Positions 34,799 through 45,412 of a stretch of DNA of 64,000 nucleotides are shown here, piece after piece (the first letter of the stretch is position 1; each line of letters begins with the position of its first letter). The notes beneath the pieces are model-generated. The model saw only the letters and a program-made list of their open reading frames with translations, had not been told where the DNA came from and did not search any database. Both the position numbers and the translations under genes were made by a program. This stretch comes from Pseudomonas sp. P5_109 (GTDB lineage: Bacteria; Pseudomonadota; Gammaproteobacteria; Pseudomonadales; Pseudomonadaceae), in contig NZ_CP125380.1 of assembly GCF_034009455.1 (NCBI RefSeq), positions 5,159,501 to 5,223,500 of the forward strand. The letters are read 5' to 3'.

Positions 34799-37450
34799 TC
34801 AGGCTTCACCTTCGTATCCCGGCTGAGCCTGTAGCGGCAGGTGCAACGTGATGCAGGTGCCGCGCCCCTCGATGCCGTCGGCGACGCTGATGCGCCCGCC
34901 ATGGGCACCGACCATGCCCTGACAGATCGCCAACCCCAATCCGGTTCCCTGCCCGCCACGATCACCCCGGGCCGCGGTGTAGAACATGTCGAAGATCTTC
35001 GCCCGCTCCTCCTCTGGAATCCCCGGGCCCTCATCGCTGACCGAGAAAAACAGCTCACTGTCATCGGCCCCGGCGCGCAATTGCAAACGCCCGCGGGGTG
35101 GCGAAAACCGCGCGGCGTTTTCCATCACGTTGATCAGTGCCTGTTCGATCAGTGCAGCGTGGACGAACAGCAGCGGCAAATCCGCCGGTACTTCGGTGCT
35201 GACCTGCAGCGACACGAGTACCGCGCGCAAGCGATTGAGCGCACTGCCGACGATATCGGCCGGCGACACCCAGTCCCGCGCCAGCTTCAGGGCACCGTGA
35301 CCGAGCCGGGTCATGTCGAGCAGATTCTGGATATAACGATCAAGACGCTCGGCTTCATCGCGGGTGCCTTCGAGCAGTTCGCGGCGATCCTCCAGCGGGA
35401 TCGCTTCACCCAGGGCCAACAGGCTGTCGATACTGCCGCGCATGGACGTCAGCGGTGTGCGCAAATCGTGGGACACCGAAGCCAGCAAGGCACTGCGCAA
35501 CTGCTCGGTTTCGCCGTGCAGCCGCGCCGCTTCCAAATCGTCGGCCAGTTGCGCCCGGGCCAGCGCCTGGGCCAGTGGCTGACTCAGCGCGGTCAACAAG
35601 CGACGGCGCTGGCCGCTTAGGGTCTGACCTTCCCTGGCGCATACGCCGAGTAACGCCAGCGGACCGTCCTCCACCGATAACGGCCACCACCACCAGCGGC
35701 CGAACGGCAAGGTGCCGGTGCCCGCGCCCGCCGGTTGATCGTGCTGCCAGGCCCAATCGGCGGCGGCGCGTTCGGCTTCGGTGAACTCCAGCGGGCCACC
35801 GGTTTCGACTTTCCAGCCGTTTTGCCCGTCGCGATTGAGCAGGCACAGTTGCACGTCGCTCCAACCGTTGAGGTGTTGGGCGGCCGCGCTGACCACGGCC
35901 TGGCGATCGGTGGCGGCGGTGAGTTTGCGTGACAGGTCGAGCAGTTCAGTGGTCTCTTCCTGGGTGTCGCGCAGGGCCTGCAATTGCCGGCGCTGACGCG
36001 CCGCGAGATTGCCGGTGAGGGCCGCCATCAGCAGGAAGAACAGCAAGGTCAGCACGTCTTCTTCGCGCTGGATGCTGAAAGAGAAATTCGGCGGAATGAA
36101 CAGAAAGTCATAGGTCAGAAACGACAGCGCCGCACAGGCCAGCGCCGGTCCGAGACTGCTGCGCACCGCCACCAGCAGCACAGCGGCAAGGAACACCAGC
36201 GAGATGTTCGGCAGCGGCAGTACACTCGCCACGGCCCAGGCCAGGGCACTGGCCAGAACCGTCGCGACCACCGCCAACACGTAGTCGAACCAGATCAGCG
36301 ACTGCATTGAGCGTTGATGGAGTTGATGCTGTTGGTGATCACTATCGAGAACGTTGATTTCCAGTCCGCGCGCATTGCGCAGCAGCCGCGCCGCCAGCCC
36401 GCCACCGAACAGACGCCGGCGCAAGCGCGGCCGGGACTGGCCGACCAGCACCAGGCTGGCACGCCGTTCGGCGGCATGCTGGATCAGGGTTTTCGCCACC
36501 TCACCGGCGCGCAGCAACACCACTTCGCCGCCGAGGCGTTCGGCCAGTTGCTGGGCGCTTTGCAGGCGCAGGCGCGACTGCTCGTCACGCACGCTGCCGT
36601 TGTCCACATGCACCAGGCTCCAGGGCAGGTGCCGCCGTTGGGCCACGCGACTGGCATGGCGTACCAGGCGTTCGGCCTGGGCATCGCCGTCCACCCCTAC
36701 CAGCAATCGCCCGCGTACGGCCGGCGCCGCTTGCCCCAACTGACGATACCCTTGGGCGAGATCGTTATCGACCTGAGCCGCCGCGGTTTGCATCGCCAGT
36801 TCGCGCAGGGCCGTGAGGTTGGTCTGGGAGAAGAACGCATCGATGGCCGCCCGCGCCTGCTCAGGCACATAGACCTTGCCATCGCGCAAACGCTCGAGCA
36901 GCTCCCGTGGCGGCAAGTCGATCAGCAGCAGTTCGTAGGCTTCCTGCAACACCCAGTCCGGCAGGGTTTCGCGGACCTGCACGCCAGTGATGCCACGCAC
37001 CTGGTCGTTGAGGCTTTCCAGATGCTGGACGTTGACCGTGGTGTACACGTCAATGCCGGCGGCGAGCAGCTCCTGAATATCCTGCCAGCGCTTTTCGTGA
37101 CGGCTGTCGGGGGCGTTGGTGTGCGCCAGTTCGTCGACCAGCACCAGTTTTGGTTTGGCGACAAGCAGACCGTCGAGGTCCATTTCTTCGAGCAACACGC
37201 CACGGTACTCCGAGCGTACCAATGGCTGCTGCGGCAAGCCGCCGAGCAGGGCTTCGGTTTCGGCCCGGCCATGGGTTTCGACGACACCGGCGATGACTTT
37301 CACCCCCTGGCGCAATTGGGTGTGGGCTGCTTGCAACATGGCGTAGGTCTTGCCGACACCCGGCGCGGCACCGAGAAACACTTTGAGCCGGCCACGGCCA
37401 TCGCGGGGCAGGTCTGCTAACAGCGCGTCGGCGCGGCCGGAGTTGCTCAT
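34799..37450 (-). CDS. kdpD: KdpD sensor histidine kinase
   Basis: 883 residues with the full KdpD architecture: N-terminal KdpD domain with Walker A-like 'FLGAAPGVGKTYAML' and 'LVLVDELAHTNAPDSRHEKR', a UspA-like domain ('RLLVGVDGDAQAERLVRHAS'), four clustered membrane helices (about 395-500), a GAF-like region, and the HisKA/HATPase pair with 'ASVSHDLRTPLTSMRGSI' and 'GQGTGLGLAICQGMVGAHGG'. It phosphorylates KdpE and also acts as its phosphatase. The stop of kdpD and the start of kdpE are separated by 48 bases. Confidence 0.96.
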   Translation of the reverse strand: MSNSGRADALLADLPRDGRGRLKVFLGAAPGVGKTYAMLQAAHTQLRQGVKVIAGVVETHGRAETEALLGGLPQQPLVRSEYRGVLLEEMDLDGLLVAKPKLVLVDELAHTNAPDSRHEKRWQDIQELLAAGIDVYTTVNVQHLESLNDQVRGITGVQVRETLPDWVLQEAYELLLIDLPPRELLERLRDGKVYVPEQARAAIDAFFSQTNLTALRELAMQTAAAQVDNDLAQGYRQLGQAAPAVRGRLLVGVDGDAQAERLVRHASRVAQRRHLPWSLVHVDNGSVRDEQSRLRLQSAQQLAERLGGEVVLLRAGEVAKTLIQHAAERRASLVLVGQSRPRLRRRLFGGGLAARLLRNARGLEINVLDSDHQQHQLHQRSMQSLIWFDYVLAVVATVLASALAWAVASVLPLPNISLVFLAAVLLVAVRSSLGPALACAALSFLTYDFLFIPPNFSFSIQREEDVLTLLFFLLMAALTGNLAARQRRQLQALRDTQEETTELLDLSRKLTAATDRQAVVSAAAQHLNGWSDVQLCLLNRDGQNGWKVETGGPLEFTEAERAAADWAWQHDQPAGAGTGTLPFGRWWWWPLSVEDGPLALLGVCAREGQTLSGQRRRLLTALSQPLAQALARAQLADDLEAARLHGETEQLRSALLASVSHDLRTPLTSMRGSIDSLLALGEAIPLEDRRELLEGTRDEAERLDRYIQNLLDMTRLGHGALKLARDWVSPADIVGSALNRLRAVLVSLQVSTEVPADLPLLFVHAALIEQALINVMENAARFSPPRGRLQLRAGADDSELFFSVSDEGPGIPEEERAKIFDMFYTAARGDRGGQGTGLGLAICQGMVGAHGGRISVADGIEGRGTCITLHLPLQAQPGYEGEA

Positions 37451-37495
37451 GCTTGAGGCTCTCTTTTTTCTTGATGGAAATGGGTGACGGTTCTA

Positions 37496-37605
37496 CCGCC
37501 TTCGCGAGCAAGCCCGCTCCCACATAAGATCTTCAGTGGCCACAAGTTGTGTGTACGACACCTATCCAGTGTGGGAGCGGGCTTGCTCGCGAATGGCAGC
37601 GCCAC
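37496..37605. repeat. REP pair inside the kdp operon (between kdpC and kdpD)
   Basis: 'cttcgcgagcaagcccgctc' and 'gtgggagcgggcttgctc' separated by about 50 bases lie in the gap between kdpC and kdpD. The pair could stabilise or attenuate the distal kdpDE part of the transcript. Confidence 0.88.
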
Positions 37606-37609
37606 GCAC

Positions 37610-38155
37610 CTAAAGTTTTTCCAGCGCCAGATTCAACTCAAGCACATTCACCACCGGCGGGCCTACCAACGGCTGCTCGATATGCGCGTCCAGCAGTTGT
37701 TGCAGTGTCGCTACCGGCAGGTTGCGCGCCGCCGCGACACGCGCCAGTTGATAGGCAATCGCCGCCGGTGGCAAGTGCGGATCGAGACCGCTACCGGAGG
37801 TAGTGACCAGCGCCAATGGCACCGGTCCCTGACCGGGCACCAACTGTTTGGTGGCATCGTCGATCACCCGCGTCGCCAGCGCCGGGTTGCTCGGCGACAG
37901 GTTGCTGGCACTACTCGACACGGTGGCAAAGGCACCGGCCGAAGGGCGCGGATGGAACCAGGCGTCGCCGACGAAATCCTGGGCGATCAGCGATGAGCCG
38001 CGGACCTTGCCCTCGGCATCACGCACCAGGCTGCCGTTGGCCTGATACGGGAACGCGACCTGGGCCACGCCAGTGACCACCAGTGGATAGGCAACGCCGG
38101 TAATCAGCGTCATCAGGACCAGCAGGCTCAGGGCCGGGCGTATCAATGTGGACAT
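37610..38155 (-). CDS. kdpC: KdpC subunit of the K+-transporting ATPase
   Basis: About 181 residues from the ATG at 38155, which has GAGGA seven bases upstream. A single N-terminal membrane helix ('[20 protein letters not shown]') precedes the soluble domain with '[20 protein letters not shown]', '[10 protein letters not shown]' and '[20 protein letters not shown]', all typical of KdpC. KdpC assists nucleotide binding by the P-type ATPase subunit. It is separated from kdpB by a 164-base gap with repeats. Confidence 0.95.
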   Translation of the reverse strand: MSTLIRPALSLLVLMTLITGVAYPLVVTGVAQVAFPYQANGSLVRDAEGKVRGSSLIAQDFVGDAWFHPRPSAGAFATVSSSASNLSPSNPALATRVIDDATKQLVPGQGPVPLALVTTSGSGLDPHLPPAAIAYQLARVAAARNLPVATLQQLLDAHIEQPLVGPPVVNVLELNLALEKL

Positions 38156-38193
38156 CTCAAAATCCTCGAATTCGGTGAAAACAAACACATTAC

Positions 38194-38310
38194 CTGTGGC
38201 GAGGGAGCTTGCTCCCGTTCGGCTGCGAAGCAGTCGTCATCCTGGTGATTGCGGTATGCCTGAACAAATGTGGCGTGTGGGGTGGGGCTGCTTTGCAGCC
38301 CCACCACAGC
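38194..38310. repeat. Hairpin-rich repeat inside the kdp operon (between kdpB and kdpC)
   Basis: 'gcgagggagcttgctccc' (perfect small hairpin gggagcttgctccc), a 'ggctgcgaagcagtc' hairpin, and 'ggtggggctgctttgcagcc' followed by 'ccacc', again a strong hairpin. The block resembles a second family of dispersed Pseudomonas repeats and differs from the REP consensus seen elsewhere. Confidence 0.7.
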
Positions 38311-38319
38311 TACCTATCG

Positions 38320-40380
38320 CTAAACCAGATGCAACGCCGTCAACAGCATGTCGATCGCCTTGATGCCCACGAACGGCACCAGGATCCCGCCCAGGCCGTA
38401 GATCAGCAGATTGCGTCGCAGCAACGCCGCCGCACTCGCCGCCTGTACGCGCACTCCGCGCAATGCCAAGGGGATCAGCACCACAATGATCAAGGCGTTG
38501 AATACGATCGCCGAGAGAATCGCGCTCTGCGGACTGCTCAGGTGCATTACGTTGAGCACGCCCAGTTGCGGGTAGATCGCGGCGAACAGCGCTGGCAGGA
38601 TCGCGAAGTACTTGGCCACGTCGTTGGCGATCGAAAAGGTCGTCAGCGCACCGCGGGTGACCAGCAACTCCTTGCCGATCTGCACCACGTCCAGCAGCTT
38701 GGTCGGGTCGCTGTCGAGGTCGACCATGTTCGCCGCTTCACGTGCCGCTTGCGTACCGTCGTTCATCGCCATGCCGACGTCCGCCTGGGCCAGGGCCGGG
38801 GCGTCGTTGGCGCCGTCGCCGCACATGGCGACCAGGCGACCGTCGTTTTGCTCGTGACGAATGCGCGCCAGTTTTTTCTCCGGCGTGGCTTCGGCCAGCA
38901 CATCGTCCACCCCTGCTTCAGCGGCGATGGCAGCGGCGGTCAACGGGTTGTCGCCGGTAACCATGACGGTGCGGATCCCCAGCTTGCGCAGCTCGGCGAA
39001 ACGCTCGCGGATGCCGGGCTTGACCACGTCCTTGAGGTGAATCGCGCCGAGCAACTTGCCGTCGGCACACACCAGCAATGGGGTGCCGCCGCTTTGGGCG
39101 ATCTTGTCGATTTCACGCGACAAGGCCGGTGCCAGGTCAGCGCGTGTCAGGCCGACGAAGGCCAGCAACGAGTCCACCGCGCCTTTGCGGTACACCCGGC
39201 CCTGATAGTCGACACCGGACAAGCGGGTTTCGGCACTGAATGGCACGGCGGTCAGCACGTCAGCGGACGGTTCCGGTTGCGGATGGGTGCCACGCAGGTA
39301 CTCGACGATCGACTTGCCTTCAGCCGTGTCGTCGGCGAGTGAAGCCAGCAATGCGCCTTCGGCCAGTTCCCTGGCTGTCACACCCGGGGCGGCATACACC
39401 GCCGAGCAACGACGGTTACCGAAGGTGATGGTGCCGGTCTTGTCGAGCAACAGGACATGCACGTCCCCCGCCGCTTCCACCGCACGGCCGGACTTGGCGA
39501 TCACGTTCAGGCGCACCAGTCGATCCATCCCGGCGATACCGATGGCCGACAGCAAACCGCCGATGGTGGTCGGAATCAGCGTGACCAACAGCGCCACCAG
39601 GAACACCAGCGGCAAGCTGCCGTTGGCGAAGTGGGCGAACGGTTGCAGGGTGACGACCACCAGCAGGAAGATCAGGGTCAGGCCGATCAGCAGGATGTCG
39701 AGCGCCACTTCGTTCGGGGTTTTCTGGCGCTTGGCGCCTTCGACCAGGGCGATCATGCGGTCCAGGGTCGACTCGCCAGGGTTGGCGGTGATTTTCACCA
39801 GCAACCAGTCGGACACCAGCCGTGTGTTGCCGGTCACCGCCGAGCGGTCGCCGCCGGACTCGCGAATCACCGGCGCCGATTCACCGGTAATCGCTGCTTC
39901 GTTGACCGCCGCAATGCCTTCGATCACTTCGCCGTCACCGGGGATCATCTCCCCTGCTTCGACGCGCACCATGTCACCTTTGCGCAGGCTGGTGGCGGGC
40001 ACCACCTGGAAGCTGCCGTTGCTGGTTTTGCGCCGGGCACTCAAGCCCTCGCTGCCGGCCTTGAGGCTGTCGGCGCGGGCCTTGCCGCGACCTTCAGCCA
40101 AGGCCTCGGCGAAGTTGGCGAACAGCACGGTGAACCACAACCACACGGCGATTTGCGCGGCGACGAAGGTCGGCACCGCCGTGTCGGGAATGAAACACAA
40201 CACGGTGGTCAGGATTGCGGTCAGTTCGACCACCAGCATCACCGGCGCACGCTGCAATTGCCGTGGGTCGAGCTTGACGAAGGCTTGCACCAGCGCCGGG
40301 CGCCACAGGGCCGAGATCGCGGTTTTCGGTTGTTCCGGTGCCTTGACGGCGACGGTTTTGGTTACGGGCATATTCATCAT
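38320..40380 (-). CDS. kdpB: KdpB, ATPase subunit of the K+-transporting Kdp complex
   Basis: 686 residues, a P-type ATPase. Phosphorylation motif '[14 protein letters not shown]', the actuator '[14 protein letters not shown]', the nucleotide-binding region, and the hinge '[20 protein letters not shown]' with '[19 protein letters not shown]' are present. The N-terminus starts '[12 protein letters not shown]'; both ATG 40380 and 40377 lie after GAGGA. KdpB hydrolyses ATP to drive K+ through KdpA. Confidence 0.97.
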   Translation of the reverse strand: MMNMPVTKTVAVKAPEQPKTAISALWRPALVQAFVKLDPRQLQRAPVMLVVELTAILTTVLCFIPDTAVPTFVAAQIAVWLWFTVLFANFAEALAEGRGKARADSLKAGSEGLSARRKTSNGSFQVVPATSLRKGDMVRVEAGEMIPGDGEVIEGIAAVNEAAITGESAPVIRESGGDRSAVTGNTRLVSDWLLVKITANPGESTLDRMIALVEGAKRQKTPNEVALDILLIGLTLIFLLVVVTLQPFAHFANGSLPLVFLVALLVTLIPTTIGGLLSAIGIAGMDRLVRLNVIAKSGRAVEAAGDVHVLLLDKTGTITFGNRRCSAVYAAPGVTARELAEGALLASLADDTAEGKSIVEYLRGTHPQPEPSADVLTAVPFSAETRLSGVDYQGRVYRKGAVDSLLAFVGLTRADLAPALSREIDKIAQSGGTPLLVCADGKLLGAIHLKDVVKPGIRERFAELRKLGIRTVMVTGDNPLTAAAIAAEAGVDDVLAEATPEKKLARIRHEQNDGRLVAMCGDGANDAPALAQADVGMAMNDGTQAAREAANMVDLDSDPTKLLDVVQIGKELLVTRGALTTFSIANDVAKYFAILPALFAAIYPQLGVLNVMHLSSPQSAILSAIVFNALIIVVLIPLALRGVRVQAASAAALLRRNLLIYGLGGILVPFVGIKAIDMLLTALHLV

Positions 40381-40399
40381 TGATTCCTCAGCTCCTTAT

Positions 40400-42097
40400 T
40401 CAAAAGGCAGCCATGCTCAGGTGTTCAGCGATAGGACCCAGTGCCAAGGTCGGCAGGAAGGTCAGGCCACCCACCAGCAAAATGGTCACGGTCAGCAGGG
40501 TGACAAACAACGGGCCGTGGGTCGGGAAGCTGTTCTGCCCGATCGGCGCGGTTTTCTTCATCGCCAGGCTGCCGGCCAATGCAAGGACTGGGAGGATGTA
40601 GCCGAAGCGACCGATCAACATGCCCAGGCCCAGCATCAGGTTGTGGAACGGTGTGTTGGCACCGAAGCCACCGAACGCGGAGCCGTTGTTGGCACTGGCC
40701 GAGGTGTAGGCGTAGAGCAACTGACTGAAACCGTGGGGCCCGGGGTTGCTGACGGCGGCTACCGGGCCAGGCAGGCTGGCGGCGATCGCGCCGAGTACCA
40801 GTACGCCAATCGGCATGACCATCAGGGTCACCACCAGCAATTGGACTTCTTTGGCCTGCAGCTTCTTGCCGAGGTATTCCGGGGTGCGGCCGATCATCAG
40901 GCCGGCGAGGAACACCGCGATCAGCACGTTGAGCAACATGCCGTAGAGCCCGGCACCGACGCCGCCGAAGATCACTTCACCGACCATCATGTTGACCAGC
41001 GCGACCATGCCGCTCAGCGGATTGAGGCTGTCGTGCATGCCGTTCACCGAACCGTTGGACGCGGCCGTGGTGGTCACCGACCACAGCACCGTTGCAGTGG
41101 TGCCAAAGCGCGCTTCCTTGCCTTCCAGTGGCGCGGTCTGTTCGACAGCGGCATTGTTCAATGAAGGGTTCGGCTGGTACTCGGCCCACAACGAAGTCGC
41201 ACCGCCGATCAGGAACAGCGCCAGCATGCAGGCGATGATTGCGCGGCTCTGACGCAAGTCCTTCACGTAATGGCCGAAGGTGAAGACCAGCGCGACGGGG
41301 ATCAGAATGATCGAGGTCACTTCGAACAGGTTGCTCCACGCCGTCGGGTTCTCGAACGGATGCGCCGAGTTCACGCCGAAGAAACCACCGCCGTTGGTGC
41401 CCAGTTGCTTGATCGCAATCTGACTGGCAGCCGGCCCCAGCGGAATCACTTGGTCAACACCCTGCATCGTCACCGCATTCACGTACTGCGCGAAGGTCTG
41501 CGGCACGCCCTGCCAGACCAGGTACAGCGCCAGCAGCAGGCACAGCGGCAGCAGGCCGTAGAGGGTGGCGCGGGTCATGTCGACCCAGAAGTTGCCAAGC
41601 GATGCGCTCGATTTGCGAGCGATGCCACGGCACAGCGCAACCAGAACCGCCAGGCCGGTGGCGGCGCTGACGAAGTTCTGCACGGTGAGGCCGACCATCT
41701 GGCTCAGGTAGCTCAGGGACGCTTCGCCGCTGTAGGCCTGCCAGTTGGTATTGGTCATGAAGCTGACGGCGGTGTTAAACGCCAGCGTCCATTCCTGCCC
41801 CGGCAGGTTTTGCGGGTTCAGCGGCAGGTGGTCCTGGAACACCAGGATCGCGAACAGCAGCAGGAAACCCGCGAGGTTGAAGGCGAGCAAGGCCAGCGTG
41901 TACTTCTGCCAGCTCTGTTCGACCTGCGGATCGACGCCGGCCAGACGATAACAACCGCGTTCGACCGGGCCGAGAACAGGCGTCAGCCAGGTGCGCTGTC
42001 CTTCCATCACCTTGTAGTAGAAGCGCCCGAGAAACGGCGCAGGGACCAATACCAGGGCGAAAAACCCGAGGATCAGCCAATAGTCATAACTGTGCAT
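40400..42097 (-). CDS. kdpA: KdpA, K+-binding subunit of the Kdp complex
   Basis: About 565 residues from the ATG at 42097 ('MHSYDYWLILGFFALVLVPA'), which has TAGGAG six bases upstream; the frame's longer reading into 42289 is unsupported. Ten or so membrane segments with channel-like selectivity motifs in four repeats are visible, for example 'LGTNGGGFFGVNSAHPFENP' and 'ASANNGSAFGGFGANTP'. KdpA is the membrane channel-like K+ pathway of the complex. It overlaps no neighbour but follows kdpF by eight bases. Confidence 0.97.
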   Translation of the reverse strand: MHSYDYWLILGFFALVLVPAPFLGRFYYKVMEGQRTWLTPVLGPVERGCYRLAGVDPQVEQSWQKYTLALLAFNLAGFLLLFAILVFQDHLPLNPQNLPGQEWTLAFNTAVSFMTNTNWQAYSGEASLSYLSQMVGLTVQNFVSAATGLAVLVALCRGIARKSSASLGNFWVDMTRATLYGLLPLCLLLALYLVWQGVPQTFAQYVNAVTMQGVDQVIPLGPAASQIAIKQLGTNGGGFFGVNSAHPFENPTAWSNLFEVTSIILIPVALVFTFGHYVKDLRQSRAIIACMLALFLIGGATSLWAEYQPNPSLNNAAVEQTAPLEGKEARFGTTATVLWSVTTTAASNGSVNGMHDSLNPLSGMVALVNMMVGEVIFGGVGAGLYGMLLNVLIAVFLAGLMIGRTPEYLGKKLQAKEVQLLVVTLMVMPIGVLVLGAIAASLPGPVAAVSNPGPHGFSQLLYAYTSASANNGSAFGGFGANTPFHNLMLGLGMLIGRFGYILPVLALAGSLAMKKTAPIGQNSFPTHGPLFVTLLTVTILLVGGLTFLPTLALGPIAEHLSMAAF

Positions 42098-42105
42098 AGC
42101 CGCTC

Positions 42106-42195
42106 CTAGTTCCGGTCCGCGCGCAACAGCGCAACCAACAGATAAATGAACAGCCCCACTGCCAGCAGCAGTGACACTCCGTCCAGAACGCTCAT
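42106..42195 (-). CDS. kdpF: KdpF, small membrane subunit of Kdp
   Basis: A 29-residue peptide beginning 'MSVLDGVSLLLAVGLFIYL' and ending 'LVALLRADRN': one hydrophobic helix with a short acidic start and an arginine-containing tail, as in KdpF of other bacteria. It precedes kdpA by eight bases on the same strand. KdpF stabilises the KdpABC complex. Confidence 0.9.
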   Translation of the reverse strand: MSVLDGVSLLLAVGLFIYLLVALLRADRN

Positions 42196-42541
42196 GGAAG
42201 TTCTCCGTGTTACGGCGTATTGCCGCGTGTGGAGTCATTGTCGGAAAGGAGGCTGTAAAGGAACGAGACCGAGGGTGCGCGCGGGGCATAAAGAAAGCGT
42301 AAAGAGTGGGTTTACGCCGGGGTTACAGGGTGCGCGAGCGAGCTCCAGAGCGGAAAACACCCGCAGTGCCTTACCTGGAACTCTAAATTGTGCGCCGGAG
42401 TAGTGAGTGAAGGCGGCAAGTCATGGATAATCCAACCTGATCGGCGCGACGCAACCCAATGGGGTCAAGAACTCTTGCACCTCCCCGCTCGCGCCTGCAA
42501 GCTACCGCCATTCGCATTACTGAAAAAAAGGCTGGCCCAAC
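42196..42541. promoter_or_regulatory. Divergent promoter region between kdpF and rmlB
   Basis: 346 bases without a gene. On the kdp side, 'gcataaagaaagcgtaaaga' and 'gtgggtttac' (42286-42315) give, on the minus strand, T-rich TTTAC/TTTATG words like those bound by KdpE in E. coli; this is a candidate KdpE site. On the rml side, 42376-42541 has no feature I can name with certainty. Confidence 0.35.
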
Positions 42542-43624
42542 GTGCGTATCCTTATTACCGGCGGAGCCGGTTTCATAGGCTCGGCCCTTGTTCGCGAGCT
42601 GATCCAACACACCGGGCATGAAGTGCTCAACCTGGACAAACTGACGTATGCCGGCAATCTCGAATCGCTGACCAGCATTGCCAACGACACTCGCTACGAG
42701 TTCGTTCAGGCCGATATTGTTGACCAGGCGACCGTCAGTGCCGTGCTGGCGCGTTTCCAGCCGCACGCGATCATGCACCTGGCAGCGGAGTCCCACGTCG
42801 ATCGCTCCATCGACGGGCCATCGGAATTCATCCAGACCAACATCGTCGGCACCTACAGCCTGCTCGAGGCCGCCCGCGGCTATTGGCAAACCCTGTCGGA
42901 ACCCGAGAGAAGCGCCTTCCGCTTTCATCACATTTCCACCGACGAGGTCTACGGCGACCTGCACGGGGTCGACGACCTGTTTACGGAAACCACGCCCTAC
43001 GCGCCGAGCTCGCCCTACTCCGCCAGCAAGGCAGCGTCCGACCATCTGGTCCGCGCCTGGCAGCGAACCTATGGCCTGCCGGTGCTGCTGACCAATTGCT
43101 CGAACAATTACGGGCCGTTCCACTTCCCGGAGAAACTGATTCCGCTGGTCATCCTCAATGCCTTGGCCGGCAAACCTCTGCCTGTGTATGGCAATGGCCT
43201 GCAAGTGCGCGACTGGCTGTTCGTCGAAGATCACGCCCGGGCACTGCTCAAGGTGGTGACCACCGGCACCGTCGGCGAGACCTACAACATCGGCGGGCAC
43301 AACGAACAAAAGAACATCGACGTGGTGCGCGGCATCTGCGCCCTGCTTGAAGAGCTGGCACCGCACAAACCTGAGGGCGTTGCGCATTACGCCGACCTGA
43401 TCACGTTTGTCCAGGATCGTCCTGGTCATGACCTGCGCTATGCAATCGATGCCGGCAAGATTGAACGCGAACTGGGCTGGGTGCCCGAAGAGACCTTCGA
43501 AACCGGCCTGCGCAAAACCGTTCAATGGTACCTGGATAACATGGAGTGGTGCCGCCGCGTCCAGGACGGCAGCTATCAAGGTGAACGCCTTGGCGCCATC
43601 AATCCCAAGGAGCTGCTCGCATGA
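42542..43624 (+). CDS. rmlB: dTDP-glucose 4,6-dehydratase
   Basis: 360 residues beginning with GTG ('[20 protein letters not shown]'). The Rossmann motif 'GGAGFIG' and the active site 'STDEVYGDL', '[15 protein letters not shown]' (YxxxK) are typical of RmlB. It makes dTDP-4-keto-6-deoxy-glucose for L-rhamnose (and other 6-deoxy sugars). The stop overlaps the rmlA start by four bases. Confidence 0.97.
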   Translation: MRILITGGAGFIGSALVRELIQHTGHEVLNLDKLTYAGNLESLTSIANDTRYEFVQADIVDQATVSAVLARFQPHAIMHLAAESHVDRSIDGPSEFIQTNIVGTYSLLEAARGYWQTLSEPERSAFRFHHISTDEVYGDLHGVDDLFTETTPYAPSSPYSASKAASDHLVRAWQRTYGLPVLLTNCSNNYGPFHFPEKLIPLVILNALAGKPLPVYGNGLQVRDWLFVEDHARALLKVVTTGTVGETYNIGGHNEQKNIDVVRGICALLEELAPHKPEGVAHYADLITFVQDRPGHDLRYAIDAGKIERELGWVPEETFETGLRKTVQWYLDNMEWCRRVQDGSYQGERLGAINPKELLA

Positions 43625-44496
43625 TGAAAGGCATCGTTTTGGCGGGTGGCTCGGGCACGCGCCTGCACCCGATTACGCTCGGCGTGTCGAAACAGCTGTT
43701 GCCGGTCTACGACAAGCCCATGATCTACTATCCGATCTCGGTTCTGATGCTGGCCGGCATCAAGGATATCCTGCTGATCTCCACCCCGCAGGACCTGCCG
43801 CAGTATCGCAACCTGCTGGGTGACGGCAGCCAGTTCGGGGTGAATTTCAGCTTTGCCGAGCAACCTTCACCGGACGGTCTGGCCCAGGCTTTCCTGATTG
43901 GCGAAGCGTTCATCGGCGATGACCCTGTGTGCCTGATCCTGGGCGACAACATCTTCCACGGTCAGCACTTTGGCGAGCAACTGCAGAGCGCGGCACAACG
44001 CTCCTCCGGTGCCACCGTGTTCGGTTACTGGGTCAAGGATCCCGAGCGCTTCGGCGTCATCGATTTCGACAGCGAAGGCCGTGCGCTTTCGATCGAAGAA
44101 AAACCGAAAAAGCCGAAATCCAGTTATGCCGTTACCGGCCTGTATTTCTACGACAACGATGTGATCGAAATCGCCAAGGCGGTGAAACCTTCGCCGCGCG
44201 GCGAACTGGAAATCACCGACGTCAACAATGCCTATCTGCAACGTGGCGATCTGCAGGTCGAGCGTTTTGGTCGAGGCTTCGCCTGGCTCGACACCGGCAC
44301 CCACGACAGCTTGCTCGAAGCCTCTCAATACGTGCAAACCATCGAACACCGCCAAGGCCTCAAAGTCGCCTGTCTCGAAGAGATAGCCTATGAAAATGGC
44401 TGGATCGACCGAGATCAGTTGCTCGAACGCGCCCGGTACTTCGGCAAGACCGGATATGGCCAGTACCTGGCCAAACTGGCAGGGGAAGAGCAATGA
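43621..44496 (+). CDS. rmlA: Glucose-1-phosphate thymidylyltransferase
   Basis: 291 residues. N-terminal '[20 protein letters not shown]' is the nucleotidyltransferase signature with the catalytic Arg, then '[16 protein letters not shown]', '[20 protein letters not shown]', '[20 protein letters not shown]' and '[15 protein letters not shown]'. It couples dTTP to glucose 1-phosphate. It overlaps rmlB by four bases and precedes rmlD by 46 bases. Confidence 0.97.
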   Translation: MMKGIVLAGGSGTRLHPITLGVSKQLLPVYDKPMIYYPISVLMLAGIKDILLISTPQDLPQYRNLLGDGSQFGVNFSFAEQPSPDGLAQAFLIGEAFIGDDPVCLILGDNIFHGQHFGEQLQSAAQRSSGATVFGYWVKDPERFGVIDFDSEGRALSIEEKPKKPKSSYAVTGLYFYDNDVIEIAKAVKPSPRGELEITDVNNAYLQRGDLQVERFGRGFAWLDTGTHDSLLEASQYVQTIEHRQGLKVACLEEIAYENGWIDRDQLLERARYFGKTGYGQYLAKLAGEEQ

Positions 44497-44542
44497 TCCT
44501 GTACGGGCCCGGCTTGCCTGGTAACGAGACTGGACTGTTCCG

Positions 44543-45412
44543 GTGAAAATACTCATCAATGGCCGGCACGGTCAGGTTTCACATGAATTGCAACGGCGAC
44601 TGGGGGCGGTCGGCGAACTGATCGTATTGGGTCGTGACCAACTCGATCTCGCGCAACCCGATCAGATCCGCCGTCAGGTGCAAACCGTCCGGCCTGATCT
44701 GATCATCAACGCCGCGGCCCATACGGCGGTTGATCTGGCAGAAAGCGAGCCGCAATCCGCCTTTGCCATTAACGCCGTAGCTCCCGGCATTCTTGCCGAA
44801 GAAGCGTTGGCTCTCGACATTCCGTTGATCCATTACTCCACGGACTATGTGTTCGACGGGACCAAAGCCGCGCCTTACAACGAGGACGACACGCCCAACC
44901 CGCTTGGGGTGTATGGCAAGAGCAAGCTGGCCGGTGAGCAGGCCATCAGGGACATGCAAGGTAAACACCTGATCCTGCGTACCAGTTGGGTCTATTCAAC
45001 TCATGGCCGTAATTTTCTGCTGACGATGCAACGTTTGCTGCAAGAGAAAGCGGAGTTACGTGTAGTCGCCGATCAAATCGGCGCACCTACCTGGGCCGGC
45101 ACAATCGCCAACAGCACCCTTGCCTTGATTGAACACTGGCAGGCGAACGAAGTGGCCAACTGGGGTACTTATCACCTCAGCGCACAAGGTGAGACCTCCT
45201 GGTTCGGCTTCGCCCAGGCGATCGGCGAAGCACTGAGACAACAGGGCAAGCCTTGCGCCGACCTGTTTGCGATCCCGTCCAGCGACTACCCCACACCCGC
45301 CGCCAGGCCGCTCAACTCGCGACTCGATTGCAGTCGCTTGCAGCGCGACTGGGGCGTCAGCCAACCGGACTGGCAAACAGCGCTGCGCGAATGCCTGACT
45401 GAACAATCCTGA
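44543..45412 (+). CDS. rmlD: dTDP-4-dehydrorhamnose reductase
   Basis: 289 residues starting with GTG ('MKILINGRHGQVSHELQRRL'), with 'NGRHGQVS' as the nucleotide-binding loop. 'STDYVFDGTKAAPYNEDDTP' and 'YGKSKLAGEQAIRDMQGKHL' (YxxxK) match RmlD, which makes dTDP-L-rhamnose from the 4-keto intermediate. RmlC (3,5-epimerase) is not in this cluster. The final product is used for LPS core/O-antigen and by EarP. Confidence 0.94.
   Translation: MKILINGRHGQVSHELQRRLGAVGELIVLGRDQLDLAQPDQIRRQVQTVRPDLIINAAAHTAVDLAESEPQSAFAINAVAPGILAEEALALDIPLIHYSTDYVFDGTKAAPYNEDDTPNPLGVYGKSKLAGEQAIRDMQGKHLILRTSWVYSTHGRNFLLTMQRLLQEKAELRVVADQIGAPTWAGTIANSTLALIEHWQANEVANWGTYHLSAQGETSWFGFAQAIGEALRQQGKPCADLFAIPSSDYPTPAARPLNSRLDCSRLQRDWGVSQPDWQTALRECLTEQS

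Noticed and set aside
39287..41164. Long plus-strand open frame (about 625 codons) opposite kdpB and kdpA
   Set aside because: Composition is a shadow of the high-GC genes on the other strand (Arg/Ser/Pro/His-rich, no family motifs), while kdpA and kdpB are certain.
42383..43579. Minus-strand open frame opposite rmlB
   Set aside because: Antisense shadow of a confident gene; no ribosome site and no recognisable domain.
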